64,000 nt of DNA, from contig OX422183.1 of the NCBI GenBank assembly GCA_949130485.1, forward strand, positions 8,522,636 through 8,586,635, written 5' to 3'. This stretch comes from Agelas oroides. Its lineage: Eukaryota > Porifera > Demospongiae > Agelasida > Agelasidae. Below, piece by piece: positions 27,601 through 41,333 of this stretch (positions are counted from its first letter, which is position 1; each line of letters begins with the position of its first letter). The notes under the pieces were generated by a model. It did not search any database and was not told where the DNA came from. It saw only the letters and a list, made by a program, of their open reading frames with translations. The translations under genes were made by a program, and so were the position numbers.

Positions 27601-30600
27601 TATTCATATGATACATGTGCACATTGTTATACAATGTTAGTCATAGTCAAACACGCAACAATTAGTAAGAAACTATGTCCCATACCGTCCATGTAGATAC
27701 TTTATTAGATACTTTCCCCCATTTTTCCTCTTCTTATTCGGATTCTCCCATCCCCCACTTCTCTTTCCCTCACATGTCCCACCCTCTTCCATGTCCTGTC
27801 TGTCATTTATGACCTCACTCTCACAAGAGATTACAATACCACCCACCCGTACTAGCAAACAAGCCAGATATACAATAGAACAGTGAGCATGATAACACAA
27901 CTAGTGTGTGATAAACAATGGCATGTGCAGAATTTAGCACGAAAGTCTTTGGCTGGTATTGTCATATTGTAGACTTTCATTAGTATAATTTCTGTGATGT
28001 GGTTATTATAATAATATTGTTTCACTTGTTTATCTTCTTTTCCCACATGAACCGGTTCGTTCCCTCCTACTCAGCCGGTAAGTTGACTATTCATGTGCAC
28101 ATTGTCATACGATGTCACTCATAGGCAAACACCCAAGAATTAGTACGAAACTCTGTCACATGCCGTCCATGTAGGTAGATACCTTTCCCCATTTCTCCTC
28201 TTGTTATTCGCCTTCTCCCATCCCCTACTTCTCTTTCCCTTCCATATCCAACCCTCTCTAACATTTAATGATCTCACTGTCACAAGAGATTACAATTACC
28301 ACCCACCCGTATTAGCAAACAAGCCAGATACGCAATAGAACTGTGATCATGATAATACAACTAGCGTGTGGAAAAGCAATGGCATATGACACAAAAGTCT
28401 TTGGTTGGTATTTTCATATTGTAGACTCTCATCAGTATAATTTCTGTGATGCGGTTAAATAATAATGTTGTTTCACTTGTTTATCTTCTTTTCCCACATA
28501 AACTGGTTCATTCCCTCCTACTCAGCGGGTAAGTTGACTATTCATCTGCACATTGTCATACATGTACAATGACACTCGTAGGCAAACATGCAAAAGTTAG
28601 TACAAAACTCTGTCACATGCCATCCATGTAGGTAGGTACTTTTCCCCATTTCTCCTCTTCTTATTCACCTTCTCCCATCCCCTACTTCTCTTTCCCTCCC
28701 ATGTCCAACCGTCTATAACAATTAATGATCTCACTGTCACAAGAGATTGCAACCGTATTAGCACACAAGCCAGGTATACAATAGAACAGTGAGCATGATA
28801 ACACAACTAGTGTGTGGAAAAGCAATTGCATGTGTAGAATTTAACACGAAAAGTCTTTGTTTGGTATTGTCATATTGTAGACTTTCAACAGTATAATTTC
28901 TGTGATGAGGTTATATAATGATATTGTTTCACTTGTTTATCTTCTTTTCACACATGAACTGGTTCATTCCATCCTACTCAGATCGTAAGTTGACTATTCA
29001 TATGATACATGTGCACATTGTCATTCGATGTCACTCGTAGGCAAACACGTAATAATTAGTAAGAAACTCTGTCACATTTCGTCCATGTAGGTAGATACTT
29101 TTCCCCATTTCTTCTTATTCGGATTCTCCCATCCCCCACTTCTCTTTGTGTCCCATGTCCAGCCATTTATGACCTTACTGTCACAAGAGATTACAATTAC
29201 CACCCACCCGTATTAGCAAACAAGCCAGATATGCAATAGAACTGTGATCATGATAATACAACTAGTGTGTGGAAAAGCAATTGCATGTGTAGAATTTAAC
29301 ACGAAAAGTCTTTGTTTGGTATTGTCATATTGTAGACTTTCAACAGTATAATTTCTGTGATGAGGTTATATAATGATATTGTTTCACTTGTTTATCTTCT
29401 TTTCACACATGAACTGGTTCATTCCATCCTACTCAGATCGTAAGTTGACTATTCATATGATACATGTGCACATTGTCATTCGATGTCACTCGTAGGCAAA
29501 CACGTAATAATTAGTAAGAAACTCTGTCACATTTCGTCCATGTAGGTAGATACTTTTCCCCATTTCTTCTTATTCGGATTCTCCCATCCCCACTTCTCTT
29601 TGTGTCCCATGTCCAGCCATTTATGACCTTACTGTCACAAGAGATTACAATTACCATCCACCCGTATTAGCAAACAAGCCAGATATGCAATAGAACTGTG
29701 ATCATGATAATACAACTAGTGTGTGGAAAAGCAATTGCATGTGTAGAATTTAACACGAAAAGTCTTTGTTTGGTATTGTCATATTGTAGACTTTCAACAG
29801 TATAATTTCTGTGATGAGGTTATATAATGATATTGTTTCACTTGTTTATCTTCTTTTCACACATGAACTGGTTCATTCCATCCTACTCAGCTTGTAAGTT
29901 GACTATTCATATGATACATGTGCACATTGTCATTCGATGTCACTCGTAGGCAAACACGTAATAATTAGTAAGAAACTCTGTCACATTTCGTCCATGTAGG
30001 TAGATACTTTTCCCCATTTATTCTTATTCGGATTCTCCCATCCCCCACTTCTCTTTGTGTCCCATGTCCAGCCATTTATGACCTTACTGTCACAAGAGAT
30101 TACAATTACCACCCACCCGTATTAGCAAACAAGCCAGATATGCAATAGAACTGTGATCATGATAATACAACTAGTGTGTGGAAAAGCAATTGCATGTGTA
30201 GAATTTAACACGAAAAGTCTTTGTTTGGTATTGTCATATTGTAGACTTTCAACAGTATAATTTCTGTGATGAGGTTATATAATGATATTGTTTCACTTGT
30301 TTATCTTCTTTTCACACATGAACTGGTTCATTCCCTCCTACTCAGTATGTAAGTTGACTATTCATATGATACATGTGCACATTGTCATTCGATGTCACTC
30401 GTAGGCAAACACGTAATAATTAGTAAGAAACTCTGTCACATTTCGTCCATGTAGGTAGATACTTTTCCCCATTTCTTCTTATTCGGATTCTCCCATCCCC
30501 CACTTCTCTTTGTGTCCCATGTCCAGCCATTTATGACCTTACTGTCACAAGAGATTACAATTACCACCCACCCGTATTAGCAAACAAGCCAGATATGCAA

Positions 30601-33600
30601 TAGAACTGTGATCATGATAATACAACTAGTGTGTGGAAAAGCAATTGCATGTGTAGAATTTAACACGAAAAGTCTTTGTTTGGTATTGTCATATTGTAGA
30701 CTTTCAACAGTATAATTTCTGTGATGAGGTTATATAATGATATTGTTTCACTTGTTTATCTTCTTTTCACACATGAACTGGTTCATTCCATCCTACTCAG
30801 CTCGTAAGTTGACTATTCATATGATACATGTGCACATTGTCATTCGATGTCACTCGTAGGCAAACACGTAATAATTAGTAAGAAACTCTGTCACATTTCG
30901 TCCATGTAGGTAGATACTTTTCCCCATTTCTTCTTATTCGGATTCTCCCATCCCCCACTTCTCTTTGTGTCCCATGTCCAGCCATTTATGACCTTACTGT
31001 CACAAGAGATTACAATTACCACCCACCCGTATTAGCAAACAAGCCAGATATGCAATAGAACTGTGATCATGATAATACAACTAGTGTGTGGAAAAGCAAT
31101 TGCATGTATAGAATTTAACACGAAAAGTCTTTGTTTGGTATTGTCATATTGTAGACTTTCAACAGTATAATTTCTGTGATGAGGTTATATAATGATATTG
31201 TTTCACTTGTTTATCTTCTTTTCACACATGAACTGGTTCATTCCATCCTACTCAGATCGTAAGTTGACTATTCATATGATACATGTGCACATTGTTATAC
31301 AATGTTAGTCATAGTCAAACACGCAACAATTAGTAAGAAACTATGTCCCATACCGTCCATGTAGATACTTTATTAGATACTTTCCCCCATTTTTCCTCTT
31401 CTTATTCGGATTCTCCCATCCCCCACTTCTCTTTCCCTCACATGTCCCACCCTCTTCCATGTCCTGTCTGTCATTTATGACCTCACTCTCACAAGAGATT
31501 ACAATACCACCCACCCGTACTAGCAAACAAGCCAGATATACAATAGAACAGTGAGCATGATAACACAACTAGTGTGTGATAAACAATGGCATGTGCAGAA
31601 TTTAGCACGAAAGTCTTTGGCTGGTATTGTCATATTGTAGACTTTCATTAGTATAATTTCTGTGATGTGGTTATATAATAATATTGTTTCACTTGTTTAT
31701 CTTCTTTTCCCACATGAACCGGTTCGTTCCCTCCTACTCAGCCGGTAAGTTGACTATTCATGTGCACATTGTCATACGATGTCACTCATAGGCAAACACC
31801 CAAGAATTAGTACGAAACTCTGTCACATGCCGTCCATGTAGGTAGATACCTTTCCCCATTTCTCCTCTTGTTATTCGCCTTCTCCCATCCCCTACTTCTC
31901 TTTCCCTTCCATATCCAACCCTCTCTAACATTTAATGATCTCACTGTCACAAGAGATTACAATTACCACCCACCCGTATTAGCAAACAAGCCAGATACGC
32001 AATAGAACTGTGATCATGATAATACAACTAGCGTGTGGAAAAGCAATGGCATATGACACAAAAGTCTTTGGTTGGTATTGTCATATTGTAGACTCTCATC
32101 AGTATAATTTCTGTGATGCGGTTAAATAATAATGTTGTTTCACTTGTTTATCTTCTTTTCCCACATAAACTGGTTCATTCCCTCCTACTCAGCGGGTAAG
32201 TTGACTATTCATCTGCACATTGTCATACATGTACAATGACACTCGTAGGCAAACATGCAAAAGTTAGTACAAAACTCTGTCACATGCCATCCATGTAGGT
32301 AGGTACTTTTCCCCATTTCTCCTCTTCTTATTCACCTTCTCCCATCCCCTACTTCTCTTTCCCTCCCATGTCCAACCGTCTATAACAATTAATGATCTCA
32401 CTGTCACAAGAGATTGCAACCGTATTAGCACACAAGCCAGGTATACAATAGAACAGTGAGCATGATAACACAACTAGTGTGTGGAAAAGCAATTGCATGT
32501 GTAGAATTTAACACGAAAAGTCTTTGTTTGGTATTGTCATATTGTAGACTTTCAACAGTATAATTTCTGTGATGAGGTTATATAATGATATTGTTTCACT
32601 TGTTTATCTTCTTTTCACACATGAACTGGTTCATTCCATCCTACTCAGATCGTAAGTTGACTATTCATATGATACATGTGCACATTGTCATTCGATGTCA
32701 CTCGTAGGCAAACACGTAATAATTAGTAAGAAACTCTGTCACATTTCGTCCATGTAGGTAGATACTTTTCCCCATTTCTTCTTATTCGGATTCTCCCATC
32801 CCCCACTTCTCTTTGTGTCCCATGTCCAGCCATTTATGACCTTACTGTCACAAGAGATTACAATTACCACCCACCCGTATTAGCAAACAAGCCAGATATG
32901 CAATAGAACTGTGATCATGATAATACAACTAGTGTGTGGAAAAGCAATTGCATGTGTAGAATTTAACACGAAAAGTCTTTGTTTGGTATTGTCATATTGT
33001 AGACTTTCAACAGTATAATTTCTGTGATGAGGTTATATAATGATATTGTTTCACTTGTTTATCTTCTTTTCACACATGAACTGGTTCATTCCATCCTACT
33101 CAGATCGTAAGTTGACTATTCGAATGATACATGTGCACATTGTCATTCGATGTCACTCGTAGGCAAACACGTAATAATTAGTAAGAAACTCTGTCACATT
33201 TCGTCCATGTAGGTAGATACTTTTCCCCATTTCTTCTTATTCGGATTCTCCCATCCCCCACTTCTCTTTGTGTCCCATGTCCAGCCATTTATGACCTTAC
33301 TGTCACAAGAGATTACAATTACCACCCACCCGTATTAGCAAACAAGCCAGATATGCAATAGAACTGTGATCATGATAATACAACTAGTGTGTGGAAAAGC
33401 AATTGCATGTGTAGAATTTAACACGAAAAGTCTTTGTTTGGTATTGTCATATTGTAGACTTTCAACAGTATAATTTCTGTGATGAGGTTATACAATGATA
33501 TTGTTTCACTTGTTTATCTTCTTTTCACACATGAACTGGTTCATTCCATCCTACTCAGATCGTAAGTTGACTATTCATATGATACATGTGCACATTGTCA

Positions 33601-36600
33601 TTCGATGTCACTCGTAGGCAAACACGTAATAATTAGTAAGAAACTCTGTCACATTTCGTCCATGTAGGTAGATACTTTTCCCCATTTCTTCTTATTCGGA
33701 TTCTCCCATCCCCCACTTCTCTTTGTGTCCCATGTCCAGCCATTTATGACCTTACTGTCACAAGAGATTACAATTACCACCCACCCGTATTAGCAAACAA
33801 GCCAGATATGCAATAGAACTGTGATCATGATAATACAACTAGTGTGTGGAAAAGCAATTGCATGTGTAGAATTTAACACGAAAAGTCTTTGTTTGGTATT
33901 GTCATATTGTAGACTTTCAACAGTATAATTTCTGTGATGAGGTTATATAATGATATTGTTTCACTTGTTTATCTTCTTTTCACACATGAACTGGTTCATT
34001 CCATCCTACTCAGATCGTAAGTTGACTATTCATATGATACATGTGCACATTGTCATTCGATGTCACTCGTAGGCAAACACGTAATAATTAGTAAGAAACT
34101 CTGTCACATTTCGTCCATGTAGGTAGATACTTTTCCCCATTTCTTCTTATTCGGATTCTCCCATCCCCCACTTCTCTTTGTGTCCCATGTCCAGCCATTT
34201 ATGACCTTACTGTCACAAGAGATTACAATTACCACCCACCCGTATTCGCAAACAAGCCAGATATGCAATAGAACTGTGATCATGATAATACAACTAGTGT
34301 GTGGAAAAGCAATTGCATGTGTAGAATTTAACACGAAAAGTCTTTGTTTGGTATTGTCATATTGTAGACTTTCAACAGTATAATTTCTGTGATGAGGTTA
34401 TATAATGATATTGTTTCACTTGTTTATCTTCTTTTCACACATGAACTGGTTCATTCCATCCTACTCAGATCGTAAGTTGACTATTCATATGATACATGTG
34501 CACATTGTCATTCGATGTCACTCGTAGGCAAACACGTAATAATTAGTAAGAAACTCTGTCACATTTCGTCCATGTAGGTAGATACTTTTCCCCATTTCTT
34601 CTTATTCGGATTTTCCCATCCCCCACTTCTCTTTGTGTCCCATGTCCAGCCATTTATGACCTTACTGTCACAAGAGATTACAATTACCACCCACCCGTAT
34701 TAGCAAACAAGCCAGATATGCAATAGAACTGTGATCATGATAATACAACTAGTGTGTGGAAAAGCAATTGCATGTGTAGAATTTAACACGAAAAGTCTTT
34801 GTTTGGTATTGTCATATTGTAGACTTTCAACAGTATAATTTCTGTGATGAGGTTATATAATGATATTGTTTCACTTGTTTATCTTCTTTTCACACATGAA
34901 CTGGTTCATTCCATCCTACTCAGATCGTAAGTTGACTATTCATATGATACATGTGCACATTGTCATTCGATGTCACTCGTAGGCAAACACGTAATAATTA
35001 GTAAGAAACTCTGTCACATTTCGTCCATGTAGGTAGATACTTTTCCCCATTTCTTCTTATTCGGATTCTCCCATCCCCCACTTCTCTTTGTGTCCCATGT
35101 CCAGCCATTTATGACCTTACTGTCACAAGAGATTACAATTACCACCCACCCGTATTCGCAAACAAGCCAGATATGCAATAGAACTGTGATCATGATAATA
35201 CAACTAGTGTGTGGAAAAGCAATTGCATGTGTAGAATTTAACACGAAAAGTCTTTGTTTGGTATTGTCATATTGTAGACTTTCAACAGTATAATTTCTGT
35301 GATGAGGTTATATAATGATATTGTTTCACTTGTTTATCTTCTTTTCACACATGAACTGGTTCATTCCATCCTACTCAGATCGTAAGTTGACTATTCATAT
35401 GATACATGTGCACATTGTCATTCGATGTCACTCGTAGGCAAACACGTAATAATTAGTAAGAAACTCTGTCACATTTCGTCCATGTAGGTAGATACTTTTC
35501 CCCATTTCTTCTTATTCGGATTCTCCCATCCCCCACTTCTCTTTGTGTCCCATGTCCAGCCATTTATGACCTTACTGTCACAAGAGATTACAATTACCAC
35601 CCACCCGTATTAGCAAACAAGCCAGATATGCAATAGAACTGTGATCATGATAATACAACTAGTGTGTGGAAAAGCAATTGCATGTGTAGAATTTAACACG
35701 AAAAGTCTTTGTTTGGTATTGTCATATTGTAGACTTTCAACAGTATAATTTCTGTGATGAGGTTATATAATGATATTGTTTCACTTGTTTATCTTCTTTT
35801 CACACATGAACTGGTTCATTCCATCCTACTCAGATCGTAAGTTGACTATTCATATGATACATGTGCACATTGTCATTCGATGTCACTCGTAGGCAAACAC
35901 GTAATAATTAGTAAGAAACTCTGTCACATTTCGTCCATGTAGGTAGATACTTTTCCCCATTTCTTCTTATTCGGATTCTCCCATCCCCCACTTCTCTTTG
36001 TGTCCCATGTCCAGCCATTTATGACCTTACTGTCACAAGAGATTACAATTACCACCCACCCGTATTAGCAAACAAGCCAGATATGCAATAGAACTGTGAT
36101 CATGATAATACAACTAGTGTGTGGAAAAGCAATTGCATGTGTAGAATTTAACACGAAAAGTCTTTGTTTGGTATTGTCATATTGTAGACTTTCAACAGTA
36201 TAATTTCTGTGATGAGGTTATATAATGATATTGTTTCACTTGTTTATCTTCTTTTCACACATGAACTGGTTCATTCCATCCTACTCAGATCGTAAGTTGA
36301 CTATTCATATGATACATGTGCACATTGTCATTCGATGTCACTCGTAGGCAAACACGTAATAATTAGTAAGAAACTCTGTCACATTTCGTCCATGTAGGTA
36401 GATACTTTTCCCCATTTCTTCTTATTCGGATTCTCCCATCCCCCACTTCTCTTTGTGTCCCATGTCCAGCCATTTATGACCTTACTGTCACAAGAGATTA
36501 CAATTACCACCCACCCGTATTAGCAAACAAGCCAGATATGCAATAGAACTGTGATCATGATAATACAACTAGTGTGTGGAAAAGCAATTGCATGTGTAGA

Positions 36601-39497
36601 ATTTAACACGAAAAGTCTTTGTTTGGTATTGTCATATTGTAGACTTTCAACAGTATAATTTCTGTGATGAGGTTATATAATGATATTGTTTCACTTGTTT
36701 ATCTTCTTTTCACACATGAACTGGTTCATTCCATCCTACTCAGCTCGTAAGTTGACTATTCATATGATACATGTGCACATTGTCATTCGATGTCACTCGT
36801 AGGCAAACACGTAATAATTAGTAAGAAACTCTGTCACATTTCGTCCATGTAGGTAGATACTTTTCCCCATTTCTTCTTATTCGGATTCTCCCATCCCCCA
36901 CTTCTCTTTGTGTCCCATGTCCAGCCATTTATGACCTTACTGTCACAAGAGATTACAATTACCACCCACCCGTATTAGCAAACAAGCCAGATATGCAATA
37001 GAACTGTGATCATGATAATACAACTAGTGTGTGGAAAAGCAATTGCATGTGTAGAATTTAACACGAAAAGTCTTTGTTTGGTATTGTCATATTGTAGACT
37101 TTCAACAGTATAATTTCTGTGATGAGGTTATATAATGATATTGTTTCACTTGTTTATCTTCTTTTCACACATGAACTGGTTCATTCCATCCTACTCAGAT
37201 CGTAAGTTGACTATTCATATGATACATGTGCACATTGTCATTCGATGTCACTCGTAGGCAAACACGTAATAATTAGTAAGAAACTCTGTCACATTTCGTC
37301 CATGTAGGTAGATACTTTTCCCCATTTCTTCTTATTCGGATTCTCCCATCCCCCACTTCTCTTTGTGTCCCATGTCCAGCCATTTATGACCTTACTGTCA
37401 CAAGAGATTACAATTACCACCCACCCGTATTAGCAAACAAGCCAGATATGCAATAGAACTGTGATCATGATAATACAACTAGTGTGTGGAAAAGCAATTG
37501 CATGTGTTGAATTTAACACGAAAAGTCTTTGTTTGGTATTGTCATATTGTAGACTTTCAACAGTATAATTTCTGTGATGAGGTTATATAATGATATTGTT
37601 TCACTTGTTTATCTTCTTTTCACACATGAACTGGTTCATTCCCTCCTACTCAGCTCGTAAGTTGACTATTCATATGATACATGTGCACATTGTCATTCGA
37701 TGTCACTCGTAGGCAAACACGTAATAATTAGTAAGAAACTCTGTCACATTTCGTCCATGTAGGTAGATACTTTTCCCCATTTCTTCTTATTCGGATTCTC
37801 CCATCCCCCACTTCTCTTTGTGTCCCATGTCCAGCCATTTATGACCTTACTGTCACAAGAGATTACAATTACCACCCACCCGTATTAGCAAACAAGCCAG
37901 ATATGCAATAGAACTGTGATCATGATAATACAACTAGTGTGTGGAAAAGCAATTGCATGTGTAGAATTTAACACGAAAAGTCTTTGTTTGGTATTGTCAT
38001 ATTATAGACTTTCAACAGTATAATTTCTGTGATGAGGTTATATAATGATATTGTTTCACTTGTTTATCTTCTTTTCACACATGAACTGGTTCATTCCATC
38101 CTACTCAGATCGTAAGTTGACTATTCATATGATACATGTGCACATTGTCATTCGATGTCACTCGTAGGCAAACACGTAATAATTAGTAAGAAACTCTGTC
38201 ACATTTCGTCCATGTAGGTAGATACTTTTCCCCATTTCTTCTTATTCGGATTCTCCCATCCCCCACTTCTCTTTGTGTCCCATGTCCAGCCATTTATGAC
38301 CTTACTGTCACAAGAGATTACAATTACCACCCACCCGTATTAGCAAACAAGCCAGATATGCAATAGAACTGTGATCATGATAATACAACTAGTGTGTGGA
38401 AAAGCAATTGCATGTGTAGAATTTAACACGAAAAGTCTTTGTTTGGTATTGTCATATTGTAGACTTTCAACAGTATAATTTCTGTGATGAGGTTATATAA
38501 TGATATTGTTTCACTTGTTTATCTTCTTTTCACACATGAACTGGTTCATTCCATCCTACTCAGCTCGTAAGTTGACTATTCATATGATACATGTGCACAT
38601 TGTCATTCGATGTCACTCGTAGGCAAACACGTAATAATTAGTAAGAAACTCTGTCACATTTCGTCCATGTAGGTAGATACTTTTCCCCATTTCTTCTTAT
38701 TCGGATTCTCCCATCCCCCACTTCTCTTTGTGTCCCATGTCCAGCCATTTATGACCTTACTGTCACAAGAGATTACAATTACCACCCACCCGTATTAGCA
38801 AACAAGCCAGATATGCAATAGAACTGTGATCATGATAATACAACTAGTGTGTGGAAAAGCAATTGCATGTGTAGAATTTAACACGAAAAGTCTTTGTTTG
38901 GTATTGTCATATTGTAGACTTTCAACAGTATAATTTCTGTGATGAGGTTATATAATGATATTGTTTCACTTGTTTATCTTCTTTTCACACATGAACTGGT
39001 TCATTCCATCCTACTCAGATCGTAAGTTGACTATTCATATGATACATGTGCACATTGTCATTCGATGTCACTCGTAGGCAAACACGTAATAATTAGTAAG
39101 AAACTCTGTCACATTTCGTCCATGTAGGTAGATACTTTTCCCCATTTCTTCTTATTCGGATTCTCCCATCCCCCACTTCTCTTTGTGTCCCATGTCCAGC
39201 CATTTATGACCTTACTGTCACAAGAGATTACAATTACCACCCACCCGTATTAGCAAACAAGCCAGATATGCAATAGAACTGTGATCATGATAATACAACT
39301 AGTGTGTGGAAAAGCAATTGCATGTGTAGAATTTAACACGAAAAGTCTTTGTTTGGTATTGTCATATTGTAGACTTTCAACAGTATAATTTCTGTGATGA
39401 GGTTATATAATGATATTGTTTCACTTGTTTATCTTCTTTTCACACATGAACTGGTTCATTCCATCCTACTCAGATCGTAAGTTGACTATTCATATGA
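21661..39497 (+). repeat. Microexon-like tandem array, homogenised 455-bp unit (39 triplets)
   Basis: Mostly exact 455-bp spacing with very few differences between units. Triplets: ATC at 22128, 22583; CTC 23038; ATC 23493, 23948; CTC 24403; TGT 24858; ATC 25313, 25768; CTC 26223, 26678; ATC 27133, 27588; CCG 28075; CGG 28526; ATC 28982, 29437; CTT 29891; TAT 30346; CTC 30801; ATC 31256; CCG 31742; CGG 32193; then ATC at 32649, 33104, 33559, 34014, 34469, 34924, 35379, 35834, 36289; CTC 36744; ATC 37199; CTC 37654; ATC 38109; CTC 38564; ATC 39019, 39474. Two older-type units (CCG, CGG) at 28075/28526 recur at 31742/32193, offset 3667 bp. Recent unequal exchange or gene conversion is the likely cause of the homogeneity. 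Confidence 0.92.
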
Positions 39498-41068
39498 CAA
39501 GTCACAAAAAAGTTTGCCAAACGCAAACAAGCACATGTAGGGATGAAATCCTCAAAAACCAACCAAACAAGACGGGAACGACACCACAATACTTTTACAC
39601 CATCCCTACATCTTGTGCCATTTTGCCAAAACTGTGTGTTTGTATTTGTTTTTTAGTTGTGTGTAGAAGAGGGTTGTCTTGTAGATGGAAGGGTGTGGCG
39701 TGGGTGTGTTGTGCATAGTGAGTATGTTGTGTTGTTGGTGGTTGCTACTGAGTGTAGCAGGTATGGTCCAAGTTGTGTGTAGAAGGTGTGGAGTGAGTGA
39801 GGAGTGGTGAGTGTGTGTGTTATGTTGGAATGTGCATTATGTTGTTAAGTTTTATGCCTGTTTAGCATGATAGATATGGGTTGTCTTGTATACAGGTGGC
39901 TGTGAAGTGAGTAGTGGTAATTTTGTAATGCTTTGTGAAGGATGGGTTATTTTGTGAGATAGTTGAATGGAGTGAAGTACTATGTTTGTTTGTGGTTGGT
40001 GTGGGCTAATAAGTACAAATGTAGAGGGTTTTGTGTTGTGTACAGGTGGCAAAATGGCACAAGATGTAGGGATGGTGTAAAAGTATTGTGGTGTCGTTCC
40101 CGTCTTGTTTGGTTGGTTTTTGAGGATTTCATCCCTACATGTGCTTGTTTGCGTTTGGCAAACTTTTTTGTGACTTGTTTCTGTTGTTTTTTTGTTGTTG
40201 TTGTGTAACCACACCCCAAGTGAAATGACTTGTTATGTAGTTTATTGTTGATGTTGATGGATTTCTGGAGGATGTTAGCTGTTTGCACTTATCCACTTGA
40301 CAATGGAATCATGGGTGTAACTGTTGTCTAATTGGGTATGTGCATGTGTGTGTGAGTGGTTGTTCTAAGGCACTGTGGTATATACATGACTGTCTACCTG
40401 TTCTGTTGTATGACAGGGTTGTAACACTGTATGTTGTGTGTTGTCCAAGGAACAGTTTCTATAGCTGGTTATACATTGTGGGCAGGTGTGTGTAGGTTGT
40501 GTATGGTGGGTGGCAGGTACATAGGTCATAAAGAGGTAAGGCATAACTGTGGTAAAGGAACCCTTGGAGAGTAAGAGTGTTTTTCCGGGTTCTTCCAGTA
40601 CTTGTTACGGGACGCTTGCCTTTTGCTTTCTTTGTTTCGCAGATAGTTCTGCTTATCCCGCGCCCGTTTCTTGTGGACGTTACGCATACTGCGTTCCTTG
40701 TCAAATCCAGCACAAGTACGTCAACTGCTGTATGAAAGTAGCAACATATGCAATCGTTTGGGAATCAATCGATCGTCAAGTTCTCTACGGAAGTAGAATA
40801 ACCGCAGCTGCATGCCAACTTCACGTGCTGTAGCTGTTGAACTTCTGTTGACGTAATCGCTATGAATATTCTATTCTAACAAAATGGCGTATAGCAGCAA
40901 GCATAAGCGTGGGGTTACCTGAGAATCGCCGATTAATCCGACTTCTTTCTTTGAGAACGATGAGTGGTGGGTACAATACCCAGTAATTTATGCTGATCTT
41001 TCGCGTTTGAATCGTTGTAATAGCTTCAGCCGTTGTCGTGCTATCGTGGTGAGCAAAAGAAGAAGAAG

Positions 41069-41099
<31 letters not shown>

Positions 41100-41333
41100 C
41101 AGAAGATAGACGATTTGCCTTTTTTAGCGACTCGACTGTCAGGTACTTAGCGATGCTTTCCAGCAAATTTAACGATCCTGTTGCCCATGGAAGCACTCGA
41201 TAATGTCTGATATGGCTCATGGAGGCCGTTGACTTATCTAACGCGGACATTTCGAGCATGTCATTTGTGCACTTTGAATGTGGCCGCCATTATTTTCGGG
41301 GTCATCCCTACATATGGCGTACTACCGTACGCC
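39498..41333. mobile_element. 1.8-kb insertion in the array with a perfect 130-bp inverted repeat
   Basis: The array breaks after CATATGA (39497) and resumes with ATGATAC (41334), so ATGA may be a 4-bp target duplication. 39498-39627 and 40048-40177 are exact reverse complements, 130 bp each, around a 420-bp GT-rich loop. 40178-41333 holds no recognisable gene; a 94-codon frame at 40549-40833 resembles nothing I know. A CATCCCTACAT motif sits near the right end (41302), next to a GGCGTAC palindrome. The class is unknown. Confidence 0.7.
41053..41098. repeat. AAG trinucleotide microsatellite
   Basis: About 14 tandem AAG units inside the 39498-41333 insertion. Confidence 0.95.

Noticed and set aside
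40549-40833. 94-codon Cys-rich open frame as a gene
   Set aside because: No recognisable domain or signal, it lies inside a mobile insertion, and its length is within chance for this composition.
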